This document shows, in pieces, positions 8,756 to 17,274 of a stretch of DNA of 64,000 nucleotides. The translations under genes were made by a program, and so were the position numbers. The stretch spans positions 62,001 to 126,000 of the forward strand of contig NZ_VWMY01000020.1 in assembly GCF_008905045.1 (NCBI RefSeq), given 5' to 3'. The notes under the pieces were generated by a model that searched no databases, was not told where the DNA came from, and saw only the letters and a program-made list of their open reading frames with translations. This stretch comes from Streptomyces albicerus (GTDB lineage Bacteria; Actinomycetota; Actinomycetes; Streptomycetales; Streptomycetaceae). Positions within the stretch are counted from its first letter, which is position 1; each line of letters begins with the position of its first letter.

Positions 8756-10261
8756 ATGACGGCCGCTACGACCGCCGAGACCCCCCAGGCACATCCGCAA
8801 GGACACCCGCAACGCTGGCTGATCCTCGGCGTGATCCTGCTCGCCCAGCTCACCGTGGTGCTGGACAACACCGTCCTCAACGTCGCGATCCCCTCCCTCA
8901 CGGAGGAGCTGGGCGCGTCCACGGCGGACATCCAGTGGATGATCAACGCGTACGCGCTGGTCCAGTCGGGCCTGCTGCTCACCGCCGGCAGTTCCGCCGA
9001 CCGCTACGGCCGCAAGAAGATGCTCGCCGCGGGCCTCGTGCTCTTCGGCGCCGGCTCGCTCGTCGCGGGGCTCGCCCAGAGCGCGACGCAGCTCATCGCG
9101 GCCCGCGCCGGCATGGGCGTCGGCGGGGCGCTGCTGATGACCACGACCCTCGCCGTCGTCGTGCAGATCTTCGACGAGACCGAGCGGGTCAAGGCGATCG
9201 CCCTCTGGTCGACGGTCGCCTCCCTCGGCTTCGCGGCGGGCCCGCTCATCGGCGGCGTCATGCTCGACCACTTCTGGTGGGGCGCGATCTTCCTGATCAA
9301 CCTCCCCGTGGCCGCCATCGCCCTGGTCGCCGTACTCAGGCTGGTCCCCGAGTCCAAGAACCCCCAGGGCGACCGCCCCGACCTCCTCGGCGCCGTGCTC
9401 TCCACCATCGGCATGACCGCGGTCGTCTACGCGATCATCAAGGGCCCCGAGCACGGCTGGACGTCGCTCCAGGTACTGGTGCCGGCCGCTGTCGGCATCG
9501 CCGTCCTCGCGGCCTTCGCCCTCTGGGAGTTGCGTATCCCGCACCCCATGCTGGACATGCACTTCTTCCGCGACCAGCGCTTCGTCGGCGCCGTCGCCGG
9601 TACGATCCTGGTCGCCTTCGGCATGACCGGTTCCCTCTTCCTGCTCACCCAGCACCTCCAATTCGTCCTCGGATACGAGCCGTTGGAGGCGGGCCTGCGC
9701 ACGGCCCCGCTCGCCCTGACCGTCGTGGCCCTCAACCTCACCGGTATGGGCGCCCGGATCGTTCTGAAGCTGGGCACCCCGGCCACCATCGCCCTGGGCA
9801 TGACGATGCTGTCGGCCGGCCTGGCCGCGATAGCCGTGCTCGGCGGCGGCACGGACGGCGGCTACGGCGGCATGCTGCTGGGCCTGGTCGCCATGGGCGT
9901 GGGCATCGCGGTCGCCATGCCCGCCATGGCCAACGCCATCATGAGCGCGATCCCGCCGGAGAAGGCGGGTGTGGGCGCGGGCGTCAACGGCACGCTCGCC
10001 GAGTTCGGCAACGGCCTCGGCGTGGCGGTCCTCGGCGCGGTCCTCAACTCCCGCTTCGCCGCGCTGGTCCCGGTCGCCGCGACCTCGCTCCCGGCGGCGC
10101 TCGCCTCCGCGGACTCGGCGGACGAGCGCGCGCGGATCACCGACGCGTTCTCCGCCGGCCTGGAGACCAGCCAGCTGGTGGGCGCGGTGGCCGTACTCCT
10201 CGGCGGACTGCTGGCCGCGGCGTTGCTACGGCGTGCGATGGGGGTACCACCCAGACGATAA
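8756..10261 (+). CDS. DHA2-family MFS drug exporter
   Basis: 501 residues, about 14 predicted helices. Motif A-type sequence GSSADRYGRKKML follows helix 2, and the helix-1 signature is LLAQLTVVLDNTVLNVAIPSL with the conserved acidic residue (motif D1). This is a proton-driven multidrug or antibiotic exporter of the EmrB/QacA kind; the substrate is unknown. The ATG at 8756 is preceded by GAAGGGG. The leader (8703-8747) contains four spaced AGAAG(AC) repeats. A TetR-family gene lies 155 bases downstream on the same strand, and the operator array upstream suggests drug-inducible repression. Confidence 0.9.
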   Translation: MTAATTAETPQAHPQGHPQRWLILGVILLAQLTVVLDNTVLNVAIPSLTEELGASTADIQWMINAYALVQSGLLLTAGSSADRYGRKKMLAAGLVLFGAGSLVAGLAQSATQLIAARAGMGVGGALLMTTTLAVVVQIFDETERVKAIALWSTVASLGFAAGPLIGGVMLDHFWWGAIFLINLPVAAIALVAVLRLVPESKNPQGDRPDLLGAVLSTIGMTAVVYAIIKGPEHGWTSLQVLVPAAVGIAVLAAFALWELRIPHPMLDMHFFRDQRFVGAVAGTILVAFGMTGSLFLLTQHLQFVLGYEPLEAGLRTAPLALTVVALNLTGMGARIVLKLGTPATIALGMTMLSAGLAAIAVLGGGTDGGYGGMLLGLVAMGVGIAVAMPAMANAIMSAIPPEKAGVGAGVNGTLAEFGNGLGVAVLGAVLNSRFAALVPVAATSLPAALASADSADERARITDAFSAGLETSQLVGAVAVLLGGLLAAALLRRAMGVPPRR

Positions 10262-10285
10262 GAACTGGGAGAAGGCAGACTCCGC

Positions 10286-10333
10286 GGTGACGGTGACGGT
10301 GACGGTGACGGTGACCGTGTCGGTGTCGGCGTG
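10286..10333 (+). repeat. GGTGAC hexanucleotide microsatellite
   Basis: Five perfect GGTGAC units (10286-10315) followed by degenerate CGTGTC/GGTGTC/GGCGTG units, in the gap between the MFS and TetR genes. Non-coding as far as I can see. Confidence 0.9.
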
Positions 10334-10416
10334 AGGCCCGCTTAGCATCAGGGAGGGGGCGGACCTCGGTGTTCCGGGGGCGCCCCCTCCGTAAGAATTT
10401 CCGAGGAAGGTGCGCC

Positions 10417-11196
10417 ATGGTGAGGGCAGCCGACCGGGCCAAGCGTCCGGCGCGGACCAGCGTCTGGTTGGAGGGCAAGGCCCCACGGGGTGGTGCCACT
10501 CGGGGCGGCCAGCCGTCGTCGCTCGACCGGGACAGGATCACCGAGGTCACGGTGCGGCTGCTCGACGCGGAAGGGCTGGCGAAGTTCTCCATGCGCCGGC
10601 TGGCCGCTGAGCTGAACGTCACCGCGATGTCCGTCTACTGGTACGTCGACACGAAGGACGACCTCCTCGAACTCGCCCTCGACGCGGTCTTCGGCGAACT
10701 GGATCTGCCCGACCCCGGCTCGGGTGAGGACTGGCGCGACCAGCTTCGCGCCCTGGCCGTCGGCTATCGGGCCCTCCTCGTCCGGCACCCCTGGGTGTCG
10801 CCGCTCGTCGGCACCTTCCTCAACATCGGGCCGCACTCCATGGCGTTCTCGCTGTGCGTGCAGCAGGTTGTGCGCAACACGGGGCTGCCGTTGAGCGGCC
10901 AGACCGGGGCGATCTCCGCCGTCTTCCAGTGGGTGTACGGGTTCGGCACGATCGAGGGGCACTTCGTGCAGCGGTGCGCTTCCGCCGGGATGACGCAGGA
11001 CGAGTACTTTCACCAGGCCATGAGTACGTTCAGCGGTCATCCTCAGTTCGCGGAGAACTATCGGAGTTCCGCGGACATCATGGAGGCGCGTGGGGGTGAC
11101 ACGGTCGAGGAGATGCGGGAACGGGACTTCACGTTCGCGTTGGAGTTGTTGGTGGCGGGGATCGAGGCGATGGTCGCGCGGAGCGTTTCCGAGTAG
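10417..11196 (+). CDS. TetR-family regulator with TetR_C domain
   Basis: 259 residues. After a basic leader of about 35 residues comes the helix-turn-helix domain (DRITEVTVRLLDAEGLAKFSMRRLAAELN, then TAMSVYWYVDTKDDLLE, with the SVYWYV recognition helix typical of tetracycline-repressor-like proteins). A C-terminal ligand-binding helical domain of the TetR_C (PF02909) type follows. The ATG at 10417 has a good ribosome site (GAGGAAGG). By position it should repress the DHA2 exporter upstream and respond to its substrate. Confidence 0.85.
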   Translation: MVRAADRAKRPARTSVWLEGKAPRGGATRGGQPSSLDRDRITEVTVRLLDAEGLAKFSMRRLAAELNVTAMSVYWYVDTKDDLLELALDAVFGELDLPDPGSGEDWRDQLRALAVGYRALLVRHPWVSPLVGTFLNIGPHSMAFSLCVQQVVRNTGLPLSGQTGAISAVFQWVYGFGTIEGHFVQRCASAGMTQDEYFHQAMSTFSGHPQFAENYRSSADIMEARGGDTVEEMRERDFTFALELLVAGIEAMVARSVSE

Positions 11197-11210
11197 GCCG
11201 GTGAGTTGGG

Positions 11211-11290
11211 TGCGGGTCGGTGGGGGCTGGTCGCGCCCACGCGGCGGAGCCGCATGTGTCACAGCCCCGCGCCCCTAAAAGAGGGGCGCG
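11211..11290. repeat. Dispersed Streptomyces intergenic repeat, GCGGCGGAGCCGC subtype
   Basis: The stretch includes TGCGGGTCGG, GGCTGGTCGCGCCC, GCGGCGGAGCCGCATG and CAGCCCCGCGCCCCT, ending in a hairpin of GCGCCCCT with AGGGGCGC. The same modules recur at 15947-16068. It lies between the convergent TetR and PPOX genes and may act as a bidirectional terminator. Confidence 0.7.
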
Positions 11291-11305
11291 CTGCCGCCGG
11301 GCTTG

Positions 11306-11776
11306 CTAATCCTGCGGCGCCAGCCTCGCCGGAAAGCCCCCCGTCGCCACCGGACCCCACTTCTGTGGTGTGACCCTGATGATCGACTTGCCCTGTTTGA
11401 GCATGGCTGCGCGGTACTCGTCCCAGTCGGGGTGTTCGCCGGCGATGTTGCGGTAGTACTCGACGAGGGGCTCGACGGAGTCCGGCGGGTCGATGACCTC
11501 GGCCGTTCCGTCGATCTGCACCCATGGCCCGTTCCACTCGTCGCTCAGGACGATCAGGCTGACGCGGTCGTCGCGCTTGGCGTTGCGGGTCTTGGCGCGC
11601 TCGGGGTACGTGGAGACCACGATCCGGCCCGAGTCGTCGACGCCGCAGGTCAGCGGGGAACCCTGGGGGCCGCCGTCCGACCTGCGCGTCAGCAGGATGG
11701 CGCGGTGGCGGGGGCGTACGAAGTCCAGCAACTCGTCGAGGGAGACGGAGGTGTTCGTAGCGATGTTCGGTGCCAT
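11306..11776 (-). CDS. F420-dependent PPOX-class oxidoreductase (split beta-barrel)
   Basis: 156 residues, the usual length for TIGR03618-type flavin/F420-binding proteins. Visible pattern: FVRPRHRAILLTRRSDGGPQGSPL (first strands with the cofactor-binding Arg), VSTYPERAKTRNAKRDDRVSL (the hallmark AKxxNxxRDPRVSL-like motif) and WVQIDGTAEVID. These enzymes reduce small substrates with F420H2 or merely bind cofactors; the substrate is unknown. It stands alone, convergent with tetR. Confidence 0.8.
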   Translation of the reverse strand: MAPNIATNTSVSLDELLDFVRPRHRAILLTRRSDGGPQGSPLTCGVDDSGRIVVSTYPERAKTRNAKRDDRVSLIVLSDEWNGPWVQIDGTAEVIDPPDSVEPLVEYYRNIAGEHPDWDEYRAAMLKQGKSIIRVTPQKWGPVATGGFPARLAPQD

Positions 11777-11824
11777 GCGCGCAGCTTAGGCGTTGAGCCG
11801 GGGCTGAGCCTGCTCCTGTGGAAC

Positions 11825-12649
11825 CTACGTCTGGGGCAGTGTCTCGCCCTGCACCGCCTGGATGTCCAGCTCCACCCTCAGCGTCGTACCGATCGCCGCG
11901 ATCCCCGCCTGCACGACTTGGTTGTAGTTCATGGCGAAGTCCTCGCGGCGCAGTTCCGTGGTGGCGCGGAAGGCCGCGCGGGTTCCGCCCCAGGGGTCCG
12001 CGCCGGTGCCCAGGTAGGACAGGGCCAGGTCGACCGGGCGGGCGACTCCGTGCATGGTCAGTTCGCCGTGGACCGTCCAGCGGTCGCTTCCGGTGGCCGG
12101 GGTCAGGCCCGTCGACACGTACGTGATCTCCGGGTGGTGGTCGACGTCCAGGAAGTCCGGGGACTTCAGGTGGGCGTCGCGCGTTCCGTTGCCCGTGTCG
12201 ATCGACGCGGCCCGGATCACCGCCTCCACGCGGGACTTGGCCACCTCGTCAGGGGCGATCTCGATCGTGCCCGCGAACTCCGTGAAGCGGCCGTGCACGC
12301 TGGAGATGCCCAGGTGCTGGGCGACGGCGCCCACGGAGGAGTGGGCCGGGTCGATGGTCCACGGGCCGGGCGGGGGCAGTTCGGTGCCGCCCTGCCGGGC
12401 GAGGGTCACGGTGCCGATCTCGGCCCGGCCGCTCGCCGTGACGATCGCGCTGGACGCGGCGGGCGCGTAGCCGACGGCCGTGACGATCACGGTGTATGCG
12501 CCGGGCGCGAGCGCCGTCGCGTCCCGTACGGCGCCCTCCTCGTCCGCCTCGGCGCGCGCCACCTGCGTGCCCGTCATGTCGGTCACCGTGACGACCGCGT
12601 GCGACACGGCCCAGCCGTCCCGCGTACGGATCCGTGCGGACAGTCCCAT
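11825..12649 (-). CDS. YceI-family protein with N-terminal beta-sandwich domain
   Basis: 274 residues. Residues about 1-85 form a carboxypeptidase-regulatory-like/Cna-B-type module (AVVTVTDMTGTQVARAEADEEGA, then LAPGAYTVIVTAVGYAP). The rest is a YceI lipocalin-like domain: WTIDPAHSSVGAVAQHLGI, TIEIAPDEVAKSRVEAVI, DFLDVDHHPEITYVS and REDFAMNYN. YceI proteins bind polyisoprenoid-type lipids; no signal peptide is obvious here. The ATG at 12649 has GAGAGG upstream. It follows the MFS-beta-sandwich exporter gene on the same strand; the shared extra domain suggests joint function. A hairpin lies between the two. Confidence 0.82.
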   Translation of the reverse strand: MGLSARIRTRDGWAVSHAVVTVTDMTGTQVARAEADEEGAVRDATALAPGAYTVIVTAVGYAPAASSAIVTASGRAEIGTVTLARQGGTELPPPGPWTIDPAHSSVGAVAQHLGISSVHGRFTEFAGTIEIAPDEVAKSRVEAVIRAASIDTGNGTRDAHLKSPDFLDVDHHPEITYVSTGLTPATGSDRWTVHGELTMHGVARPVDLALSYLGTGADPWGGTRAAFRATTELRREDFAMNYNQVVQAGIAAIGTTLRVELDIQAVQGETLPQT

Positions 12650-12673
12650 TTCACGCAACCTCTCGTCATGGAA

Positions 12674-12722
12674 CCGGCCCGTGGGGCGTGCCTCCGCTCG
12701 GGACACGAGCCCCACGGGCCGG
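12674..12722 (-). terminator. Perfect 14-bp hairpin between exporter and yceI genes
   Basis: Arms 12674-12687 (CCGGCCCGTGGGGC) and 12709-12722 are exact reverse complements around a 21-base loop. It lies just after the exporter stop at 12746 (minus strand). There is no U tract, so it may attenuate rather than stop transcription into the yceI gene. Confidence 0.6.
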
Positions 12723-12745
12723 GGTCTGGGGGTCTGGGGTCTCAA

Positions 12746-15304
12746 CTACTCGCCTGGGTGGGCGAGTTCGATGTCGTGGCCGTCGACGCCGCCGCCGTTT
12801 ACGGTCAGGGCGGTGGCCACCGGCGGGTAGCCGGTCGCGATGACCGTGTATTCGCCGCTGTCCAGGTCGGCGAAGGCGTACGCCCCGTCGGCCCCGGTGG
12901 TGGCGGTGCCGACCACGTTGCCCGCCGCGTCGACGAGGGTGACCCGGGCGTCGCCCAGCGGCCCGCCCGGCGCCCGTACGACGCCCTGGAGGTGCGCGCC
13001 GGAGCTGAGCTCGACCTCGATCCGGGTGACCCCGGTGCCGCCGACCTCGACGGGCAGGGCCTGCGGCCGGTGCCCGGCGGCGTTCACCGCGACGGTCACG
13101 GCACCCGGGACCAGCTCGGCGAAGGTGAACTCGCCCTGCTCACCGGTGGTCCCGGTGGCCAGCACATCGCCGCGCACATCGGTCACGATGACCATCGCGC
13201 CCACGACCGGCTTGCCGCTCTCGGCGGCCTTCACCACACCGGCGAGCCCGCTCGTGCCGCTCAGCAGGATGTCGTACGCGAGCGGCGCGTCGTCCACGAC
13301 GATCGTCGACGCCTGCGGCTGGAAGCCGTCGGCGGAGGCGATCAGCACGTACGAACCCGTGCCGGGCGCGTCCACCGCGTAGGCGCCGTCGGCCTGTGCG
13401 ACCGAGCGGCCCAGCTGACGGCCCGCGAGGGAGATCAGTGTGACGGCGGCCCGGGGGACGGGCGCGCTCTCGGCACCGCGGACGTATCCGCGCACCGGGA
13501 CTCCGCCCGGGCCGTTGCCGGAGCCGGTCCCGGACCCGGTCGCCACGGTGGCGACGGCCGCGAGCCTCTGCGTGCCCGGGCCCTCGGGTCCGGTCTCGGT
13601 GCCGGTGTCGGCGACGGCCCAGCTCGGGACGCGCTCCTCGGCCTGGGCCGGGAGAGCCTCGGCCGGGACGGCCGCAGCCGGAGCGGTCTCGGCCGCAGTC
13701 TCCCGAGTCTCGGCGGCCTGGGCCAGCGCCCCCGTCGTACGCAGCGGAACCTCCTTGATGAACAGCGTGACGAAGAAGGCGATCAGTGCCATCGCGCCGG
13801 CGATCATGAAGACGTCCGCGATGCCGTGCCCGTACGCGCTTTCGAAGACCGTGCGCAGCGGCGCGGGCAGCGCGTCCATGTCCGGGATGCTGCTGTTGGT
13901 GCTCGAACCGGAGGCGGCGGCCGCGTACTTGGGGTCGATGCCGGTCAGGCCGTCCTTGACGTAGTCGGTGATCCGGTTGGCCATCACCGCTCCCAGGGCG
14001 GAGACGCCGATCGCGCCGCCGAGGGAACGGAAGAAGGTCACCGTGGAGCTGGCCGCGCCGAGGTCCTCCGGGGCCACCTGGTTCTGCGTGGACAGCACCA
14101 GGTTCTGCATCATCATGCCGATGCCGAGACCCAGCAGCGCCATGAAGACGGCGGTCTTCCAGTAGTCCGTGTCGTACCGGATGGTGCCCAGCAGACCGAG
14201 GCCCGCGGTGATGAGGACACCGCCGCCGACCAGCCAGGCCTTCCACTTGCCGGTCTTGGTGATGATCTGCCCGGAGACGGTCGAGGCGACGAACAGGCCG
14301 CCGATCATCGGGATCGTCAGCACACCGGACATGGTCGGCGACTCGTCCCGCGCCAGCTGGAAGTACTGGCTGAAGAAGACCGTGCCGGAGAACATCGCGA
14401 TGCCCACGAAGAACGAGGCGACGGAGGAGAGGGTGATGGTGCGGTTGCGGAAGAGCCGCAGCGGGATGATCGGCTCGCGCGCTTTCGACTCCACGAGGAT
14501 GAACAGCAGCCCGAGGGCGATCGACCCGCCGACCATCGCGTACGTCTGCCACGACAGCCACTCGTACTTGTCCCCCGCGAAGGTGACCCAGACCAGCAGC
14601 AGCGAGACGGCGGCAGAGATGAAGAACGCGCCGCCCCAGTCGACCTTCACGTCCCGCTTCACGACGGGCAGGTGCAGGGTCTTCTGCAGCACGATCAGCG
14701 CGATGATGGCGAACGGCACGCCGACGTAGAAGCACCAGCGCCAGCCGAGCCAGCTGGTGTCGGTGATGACACCGCCGAGCAGCGGACCGCCGACGGTCGC
14801 GACTGCGAACGTGGCCCCGAGGTAGCCGGAGTAACGGCCGCGCTCACGCGGGGAGATCATCGCCGCCATGACGATCTGTGCGAGGGCGGACAGACCGCCG
14901 ACGCCGATGCCCTGCACCACACGGCAGGCGATGAGCATGCCGGCGTTCTGCGACAGGCCCGCAGCGGCCGATCCCAGGACGTAGATGACGAGGGCTATCT
15001 GGACGAGCGCCTTCTTGCTGTACAGGTCGGCGAGCTTGCCCCACAGGGGCGTCGCCGCGGTCATCGACAGCAGCGCGGCGGTGACGACCCAGGTGTAGGT
15101 GGACTGGCCGCCGCCCAGGTCACCGATGATCTCGGGCAGGGCGTTGGAGACGATCGTCGACGACAGGATCGCGACGAACATCCCGAGCAGCAGCCCGGAG
15201 AGGGCCTCCATGATCTGCCGGTGGGTCATCGGAGCGCCGTCGTGTGCGGCGCCTCCGTGCTTGGCATGTGAGCCCCGCACACCGGCTGGTGTGGTCGTTG
15301 CCAT
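12746..15304 (-). CDS. DHA2-type MFS exporter with three C-terminal beta-sandwich repeats
   Basis: 852 residues, roughly 300 longer than an ordinary DHA2 pump. Residues about 30-545 are the 14-helix transporter (AILSSTIVSNALPEI, LWGKLADLYSKKAL as motif A). An Ala/Glu/Pro linker follows, then from about residue 602 three repeats of roughly 80 residues, each with a GYV/GVV strand, an AxVTL/AMVIV strand, DGAYAVD/QGEFTFAEL/DGAYAFADL and a YVLIASADG/VTVAVNAAG/YTVIATG strand. These are carboxypeptidase-regulatory-like (Cna-B) folds, usually extracytoplasmic adhesion or ligand modules. Start ATG at 15304, ribosome site AAAAGGAAG. It lies downstream of a MarR gene, and its product may act with the YceI protein. 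Confidence 0.88.
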   Translation of the reverse strand: MATTTPAGVRGSHAKHGGAAHDGAPMTHRQIMEALSGLLLGMFVAILSSTIVSNALPEIIGDLGGGQSTYTWVVTAALLSMTAATPLWGKLADLYSKKALVQIALVIYVLGSAAAGLSQNAGMLIACRVVQGIGVGGLSALAQIVMAAMISPRERGRYSGYLGATFAVATVGGPLLGGVITDTSWLGWRWCFYVGVPFAIIALIVLQKTLHLPVVKRDVKVDWGGAFFISAAVSLLLVWVTFAGDKYEWLSWQTYAMVGGSIALGLLFILVESKAREPIIPLRLFRNRTITLSSVASFFVGIAMFSGTVFFSQYFQLARDESPTMSGVLTIPMIGGLFVASTVSGQIITKTGKWKAWLVGGGVLITAGLGLLGTIRYDTDYWKTAVFMALLGLGIGMMMQNLVLSTQNQVAPEDLGAASSTVTFFRSLGGAIGVSALGAVMANRITDYVKDGLTGIDPKYAAAASGSSTNSSIPDMDALPAPLRTVFESAYGHGIADVFMIAGAMALIAFFVTLFIKEVPLRTTGALAQAAETRETAAETAPAAAVPAEALPAQAEERVPSWAVADTGTETGPEGPGTQRLAAVATVATGSGTGSGNGPGGVPVRGYVRGAESAPVPRAAVTLISLAGRQLGRSVAQADGAYAVDAPGTGSYVLIASADGFQPQASTIVVDDAPLAYDILLSGTSGLAGVVKAAESGKPVVGAMVIVTDVRGDVLATGTTGEQGEFTFAELVPGAVTVAVNAAGHRPQALPVEVGGTGVTRIEVELSSGAHLQGVVRAPGGPLGDARVTLVDAAGNVVGTATTGADGAYAFADLDSGEYTVIATGYPPVATALTVNGGGVDGHDIELAHPGE

Positions 15305-15327
15305 GGGCTTCCTTTTCTTGTGGTGCT

Positions 15328-15801
15328 TCATACGGGTGTACGGGTGGTCTGCTCGGCGGGTGGTGACGTCGGCCGGCAGTCGCCGAAGCTGCTGCGCAGG
15401 CGTCCGAGCAGGGCGTTGAGCTGGTCGACCTCGTCGTCCGACCAGTCCGCCAAGTAGTGGGCGAGCGCGCTCATATAGCGCTCGGAGAGTTCGGCGAGCA
15501 TGTCCCGCCCGGCGGGGGTGAGCCGCAGGATGCGCGAGCGTTTGTCGGCGGGGTCGGGGGACCGGTCGATCCAGCCGCGCTCGGCCACATGCGCCACATG
15601 CCGGCTCGTCACCGACATGTCGATGGCGAGCAGCTCCGCGAGCCGGCTCATCCGCATCTCGCCGTGCCGGTCCAGCAGCGTGAGCACCGCCGCGGACCCC
15701 GCCGGGCACTCGTGCGGGAGGACCCGGCCGAGGCCCCGCTTCACAGCACCGATGGCACTGAGCTGCCGGGCCAACTCCTCGTACTGACGCCGAGCGGCCA
15801 T
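15328..15801 (-). CDS. MarR-family transcriptional regulator
   Basis: 157 residues with the winged helix-turn-helix core EMRMSRLAELLAIDMSVTSRHVAHVAERGWI, the wing DPADKRSRILRLTPAGRDML, and dimerisation helices at both ends. It lies 23 bases upstream of the exporter start on the same strand, so the two are probably co-transcribed from the promoter at 15800-15860, which carries two palindromic sites. Expected role: ligand-relieved repression of itself and the MFS exporter. Confidence 0.88.
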   Translation of the reverse strand: MAARRQYEELARQLSAIGAVKRGLGRVLPHECPAGSAAVLTLLDRHGEMRMSRLAELLAIDMSVTSRHVAHVAERGWIDRSPDPADKRSRILRLTPAGRDMLAELSERYMSALAHYLADWSDDEVDQLNALLGRLRSSFGDCRPTSPPAEQTTRTPV

Positions 15802-15816
15802 CGCACCTCCCTGATT

Positions 15817-15859
15817 GTTGCTTCAGGCAACCATAAGAACTGTTGGTTGCTGCAGGCAA
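15817..15859. promoter_or_regulatory. Two TTGCTKCAGGCAA palindromes, probable MarR operators
   Basis: TTGCTTCAGGCAA at 15818-15830 and TTGCTGCAGGCAA at 15847-15859. Each has TTGC/GCAA arms around five bases, and their starts are 29 bp apart. They lie immediately upstream of the marR start. The repeats are visible; regulation by the adjacent MarR is inferred. Confidence 0.6.
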
Positions 15860-15946
15860 ATGAAAACGGGGGACAACGGGCTAAAACCTTGGCAAAGGCA
15901 AGTATTGGCGAACGTAAACCTGCAGGTGGACGGCCTTTGTGGTCGG

Positions 15947-16068
15947 GTGCGGGTCGGCTGTGGCTGGTCGCTCCCCCACTCTCGGGTTCGCTCGGGCGGG
16001 GGACCCCATCGCGGCGGAGCCGCATGTCGTCACAGTCCCGCGCCCCTGAAAGACGGGGCTGCGCCCCG
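15947..16068. repeat. Dispersed Streptomyces intergenic repeat, GCGGCGGAGCCGC subtype
   Basis: A longer relative of the element at 11211-11290: GGTGCGGGTCGGCTG, TGGCTGGTCGC, an internal hairpin (CCCCCACT to GGGGGACC), GCGGCGGAGCCGCATG and CGCGCCCCTGAAAG. It lies between the divergent marR gene and the small membrane protein gene. Confidence 0.7.
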
Positions 16069-16145
16069 CTTCCGGCCAGGTCGGCGGAGCTCTTGGCAGT
16101 ACCCGGGTGGACGTTCACCCGAAGGGCCACCTAGAGTCCAGGGCC

Positions 16146-16337
16146 ATGGCAAACACCCAGGGCCCCGAGGGCAACTACGACCCCGCGGGTAGCACCCAGA
16201 TGTTCCGAGCGTTCGTCGACGACCCGCAGAGCCGTCAGCAGCAGGCAGCCTCCGCGGGCCCCCGTGTGGGCCTGATCGTCGGTGTGATCGTGGCCGTCGC
16301 GGTCGTCGCCGCGGTCGCCTGGCTCGCGCTCAAGTAA
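16146..16337 (+). CDS. Small single-pass membrane protein
   Basis: 63 residues: a hydrophilic N-terminus (MANTQGPEGNYDPAGSTQMF, then RAFVDDPQSRQQQ) and one C-terminal helix (VGLIVGVIVAVAVVAAVAWLAL). That places the N-terminus probably in the cytoplasm, as in a tail-anchored protein. The ATG at 16146 is the natural start; an upstream in-frame ATG at 16107 would read through the intergenic region. No family function is recognised. It is followed convergently by the lipoprotein gene. Confidence 0.65.
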   Translation: MANTQGPEGNYDPAGSTQMFRAFVDDPQSRQQQAASAGPRVGLIVGVIVAVAVVAAVAWLALK

Positions 16338-16385
16338 CCGGAGCCGGGTAACCGGAGCACCGGGCGACCCGGGCGCGGCGAAGCC

Positions 16386-17162
16386 CTACTCCCACCGGAC
16401 GGACACGTCCTGCGTCTCGATGTGCATGCCCAACGGCACCCGCCACGCTTCGACGCACACCGTCCAGGTCTTCTCTTCCCGTGCGCCCGGAGCGATCGGC
16501 GCGGGGAGCTTCTCGGTCGACTCGATGGTCGCCCAGTCGATCCCGAGCGCGCCGATGATGTGCGTCCCGAAGGTCACCGTGCCCGAACGCACCGCGGTGC
16601 CCCCGGTGTTGTGGAACCCGACGGTGACCTTCTCGCACCAGCGCTTGTCGGTGGGCTCGCGCTCGGGTGTGCCGACGTCGAGCGCGGCGGGACCGGGCTT
16701 CGCGGGGTCGGCCGGGGCGCCGGTTGCCGTTCCGGAGCCGGAACTCCCGCTCGTACCGCCAGAGTCGCCCTCACCCGCTGACGGCGTCGTACGACCGCTG
16801 CCGTGGGAGCCAGGCGCGTCGGCCGTCCCTGATGAGACCGAGCCGCCGCCCTCGCCGCCGCTTCCCGGCGTGTCAGCGGGCCCCGAACTCCCGGCCTTTC
16901 CCGCCCCCTTGGACGCCGACTCCGACTCTGCTGCCGGAGCCGATGACCCCTCCAGCGGGACCAACTCCACGTCCCCGGTGGGCGTCACCGCCTCCCCGGA
17001 CGACGCGGGCCGCTGCACGGCGACGTAACCATCCCCGCCGCCCCCGGTCCCGGCCCCGCAGGCGACGAGTACGCCGCCCAGACAGACCGCGGCCGCCGAG
17101 GCACCCCCAAGGGCACCCCGGCGACCACGGATCGACTCTCGGCTCACCATCCACCGACGCAT
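16386..17162 (-). CDS. Putative lipoprotein with Ser/Gly-rich linker
   Basis: 258 residues. The N-terminal signal peptide ends in a lipobox (GGVLVAC, with the Cys lipidated). A long low-complexity Ser/Gly/Ala/Pro linker of about 110 residues follows, then a C-terminal beta-rich domain with two Cys (RWCEKVTVGF and WTVCVEAW, perhaps a disulfide). That domain resembles the small Ig-like folds of secreted actinobacterial proteins. It is probably anchored outside the cell membrane; the role is unknown. The ATG at 17150 is an alternative start. Confidence 0.65.
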   Translation of the reverse strand: MRRWMVSRESIRGRRGALGGASAAAVCLGGVLVACGAGTGGGGDGYVAVQRPASSGEAVTPTGDVELVPLEGSSAPAAESESASKGAGKAGSSGPADTPGSGGEGGGSVSSGTADAPGSHGSGRTTPSAGEGDSGGTSGSSGSGTATGAPADPAKPGPAALDVGTPEREPTDKRWCEKVTVGFHNTGGTAVRSGTVTFGTHIIGALGIDWATIESTEKLPAPIAPGAREEKTWTVCVEAWRVPLGMHIETQDVSVRWE

Positions 17163-17274
17163 CGCGCCAGTGTGGCTGACGGACCGTCAATTATGAAGCC
17201 TCAGTCCGGTATGAAGCCTCGCTCGCGTATGAAGCCTCAGTGCAGCCTCAATCGCGTGAAGCCTCAGTGCGGCC

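Noticed and set aside
11303..15271. A 1,322-codon open frame antisense to the MFS exporter and its neighbours
   Set aside because: It is the GC-rich antisense shadow of three genes with clear families and ribosome sites; it has no recognisable domain and unusual composition.
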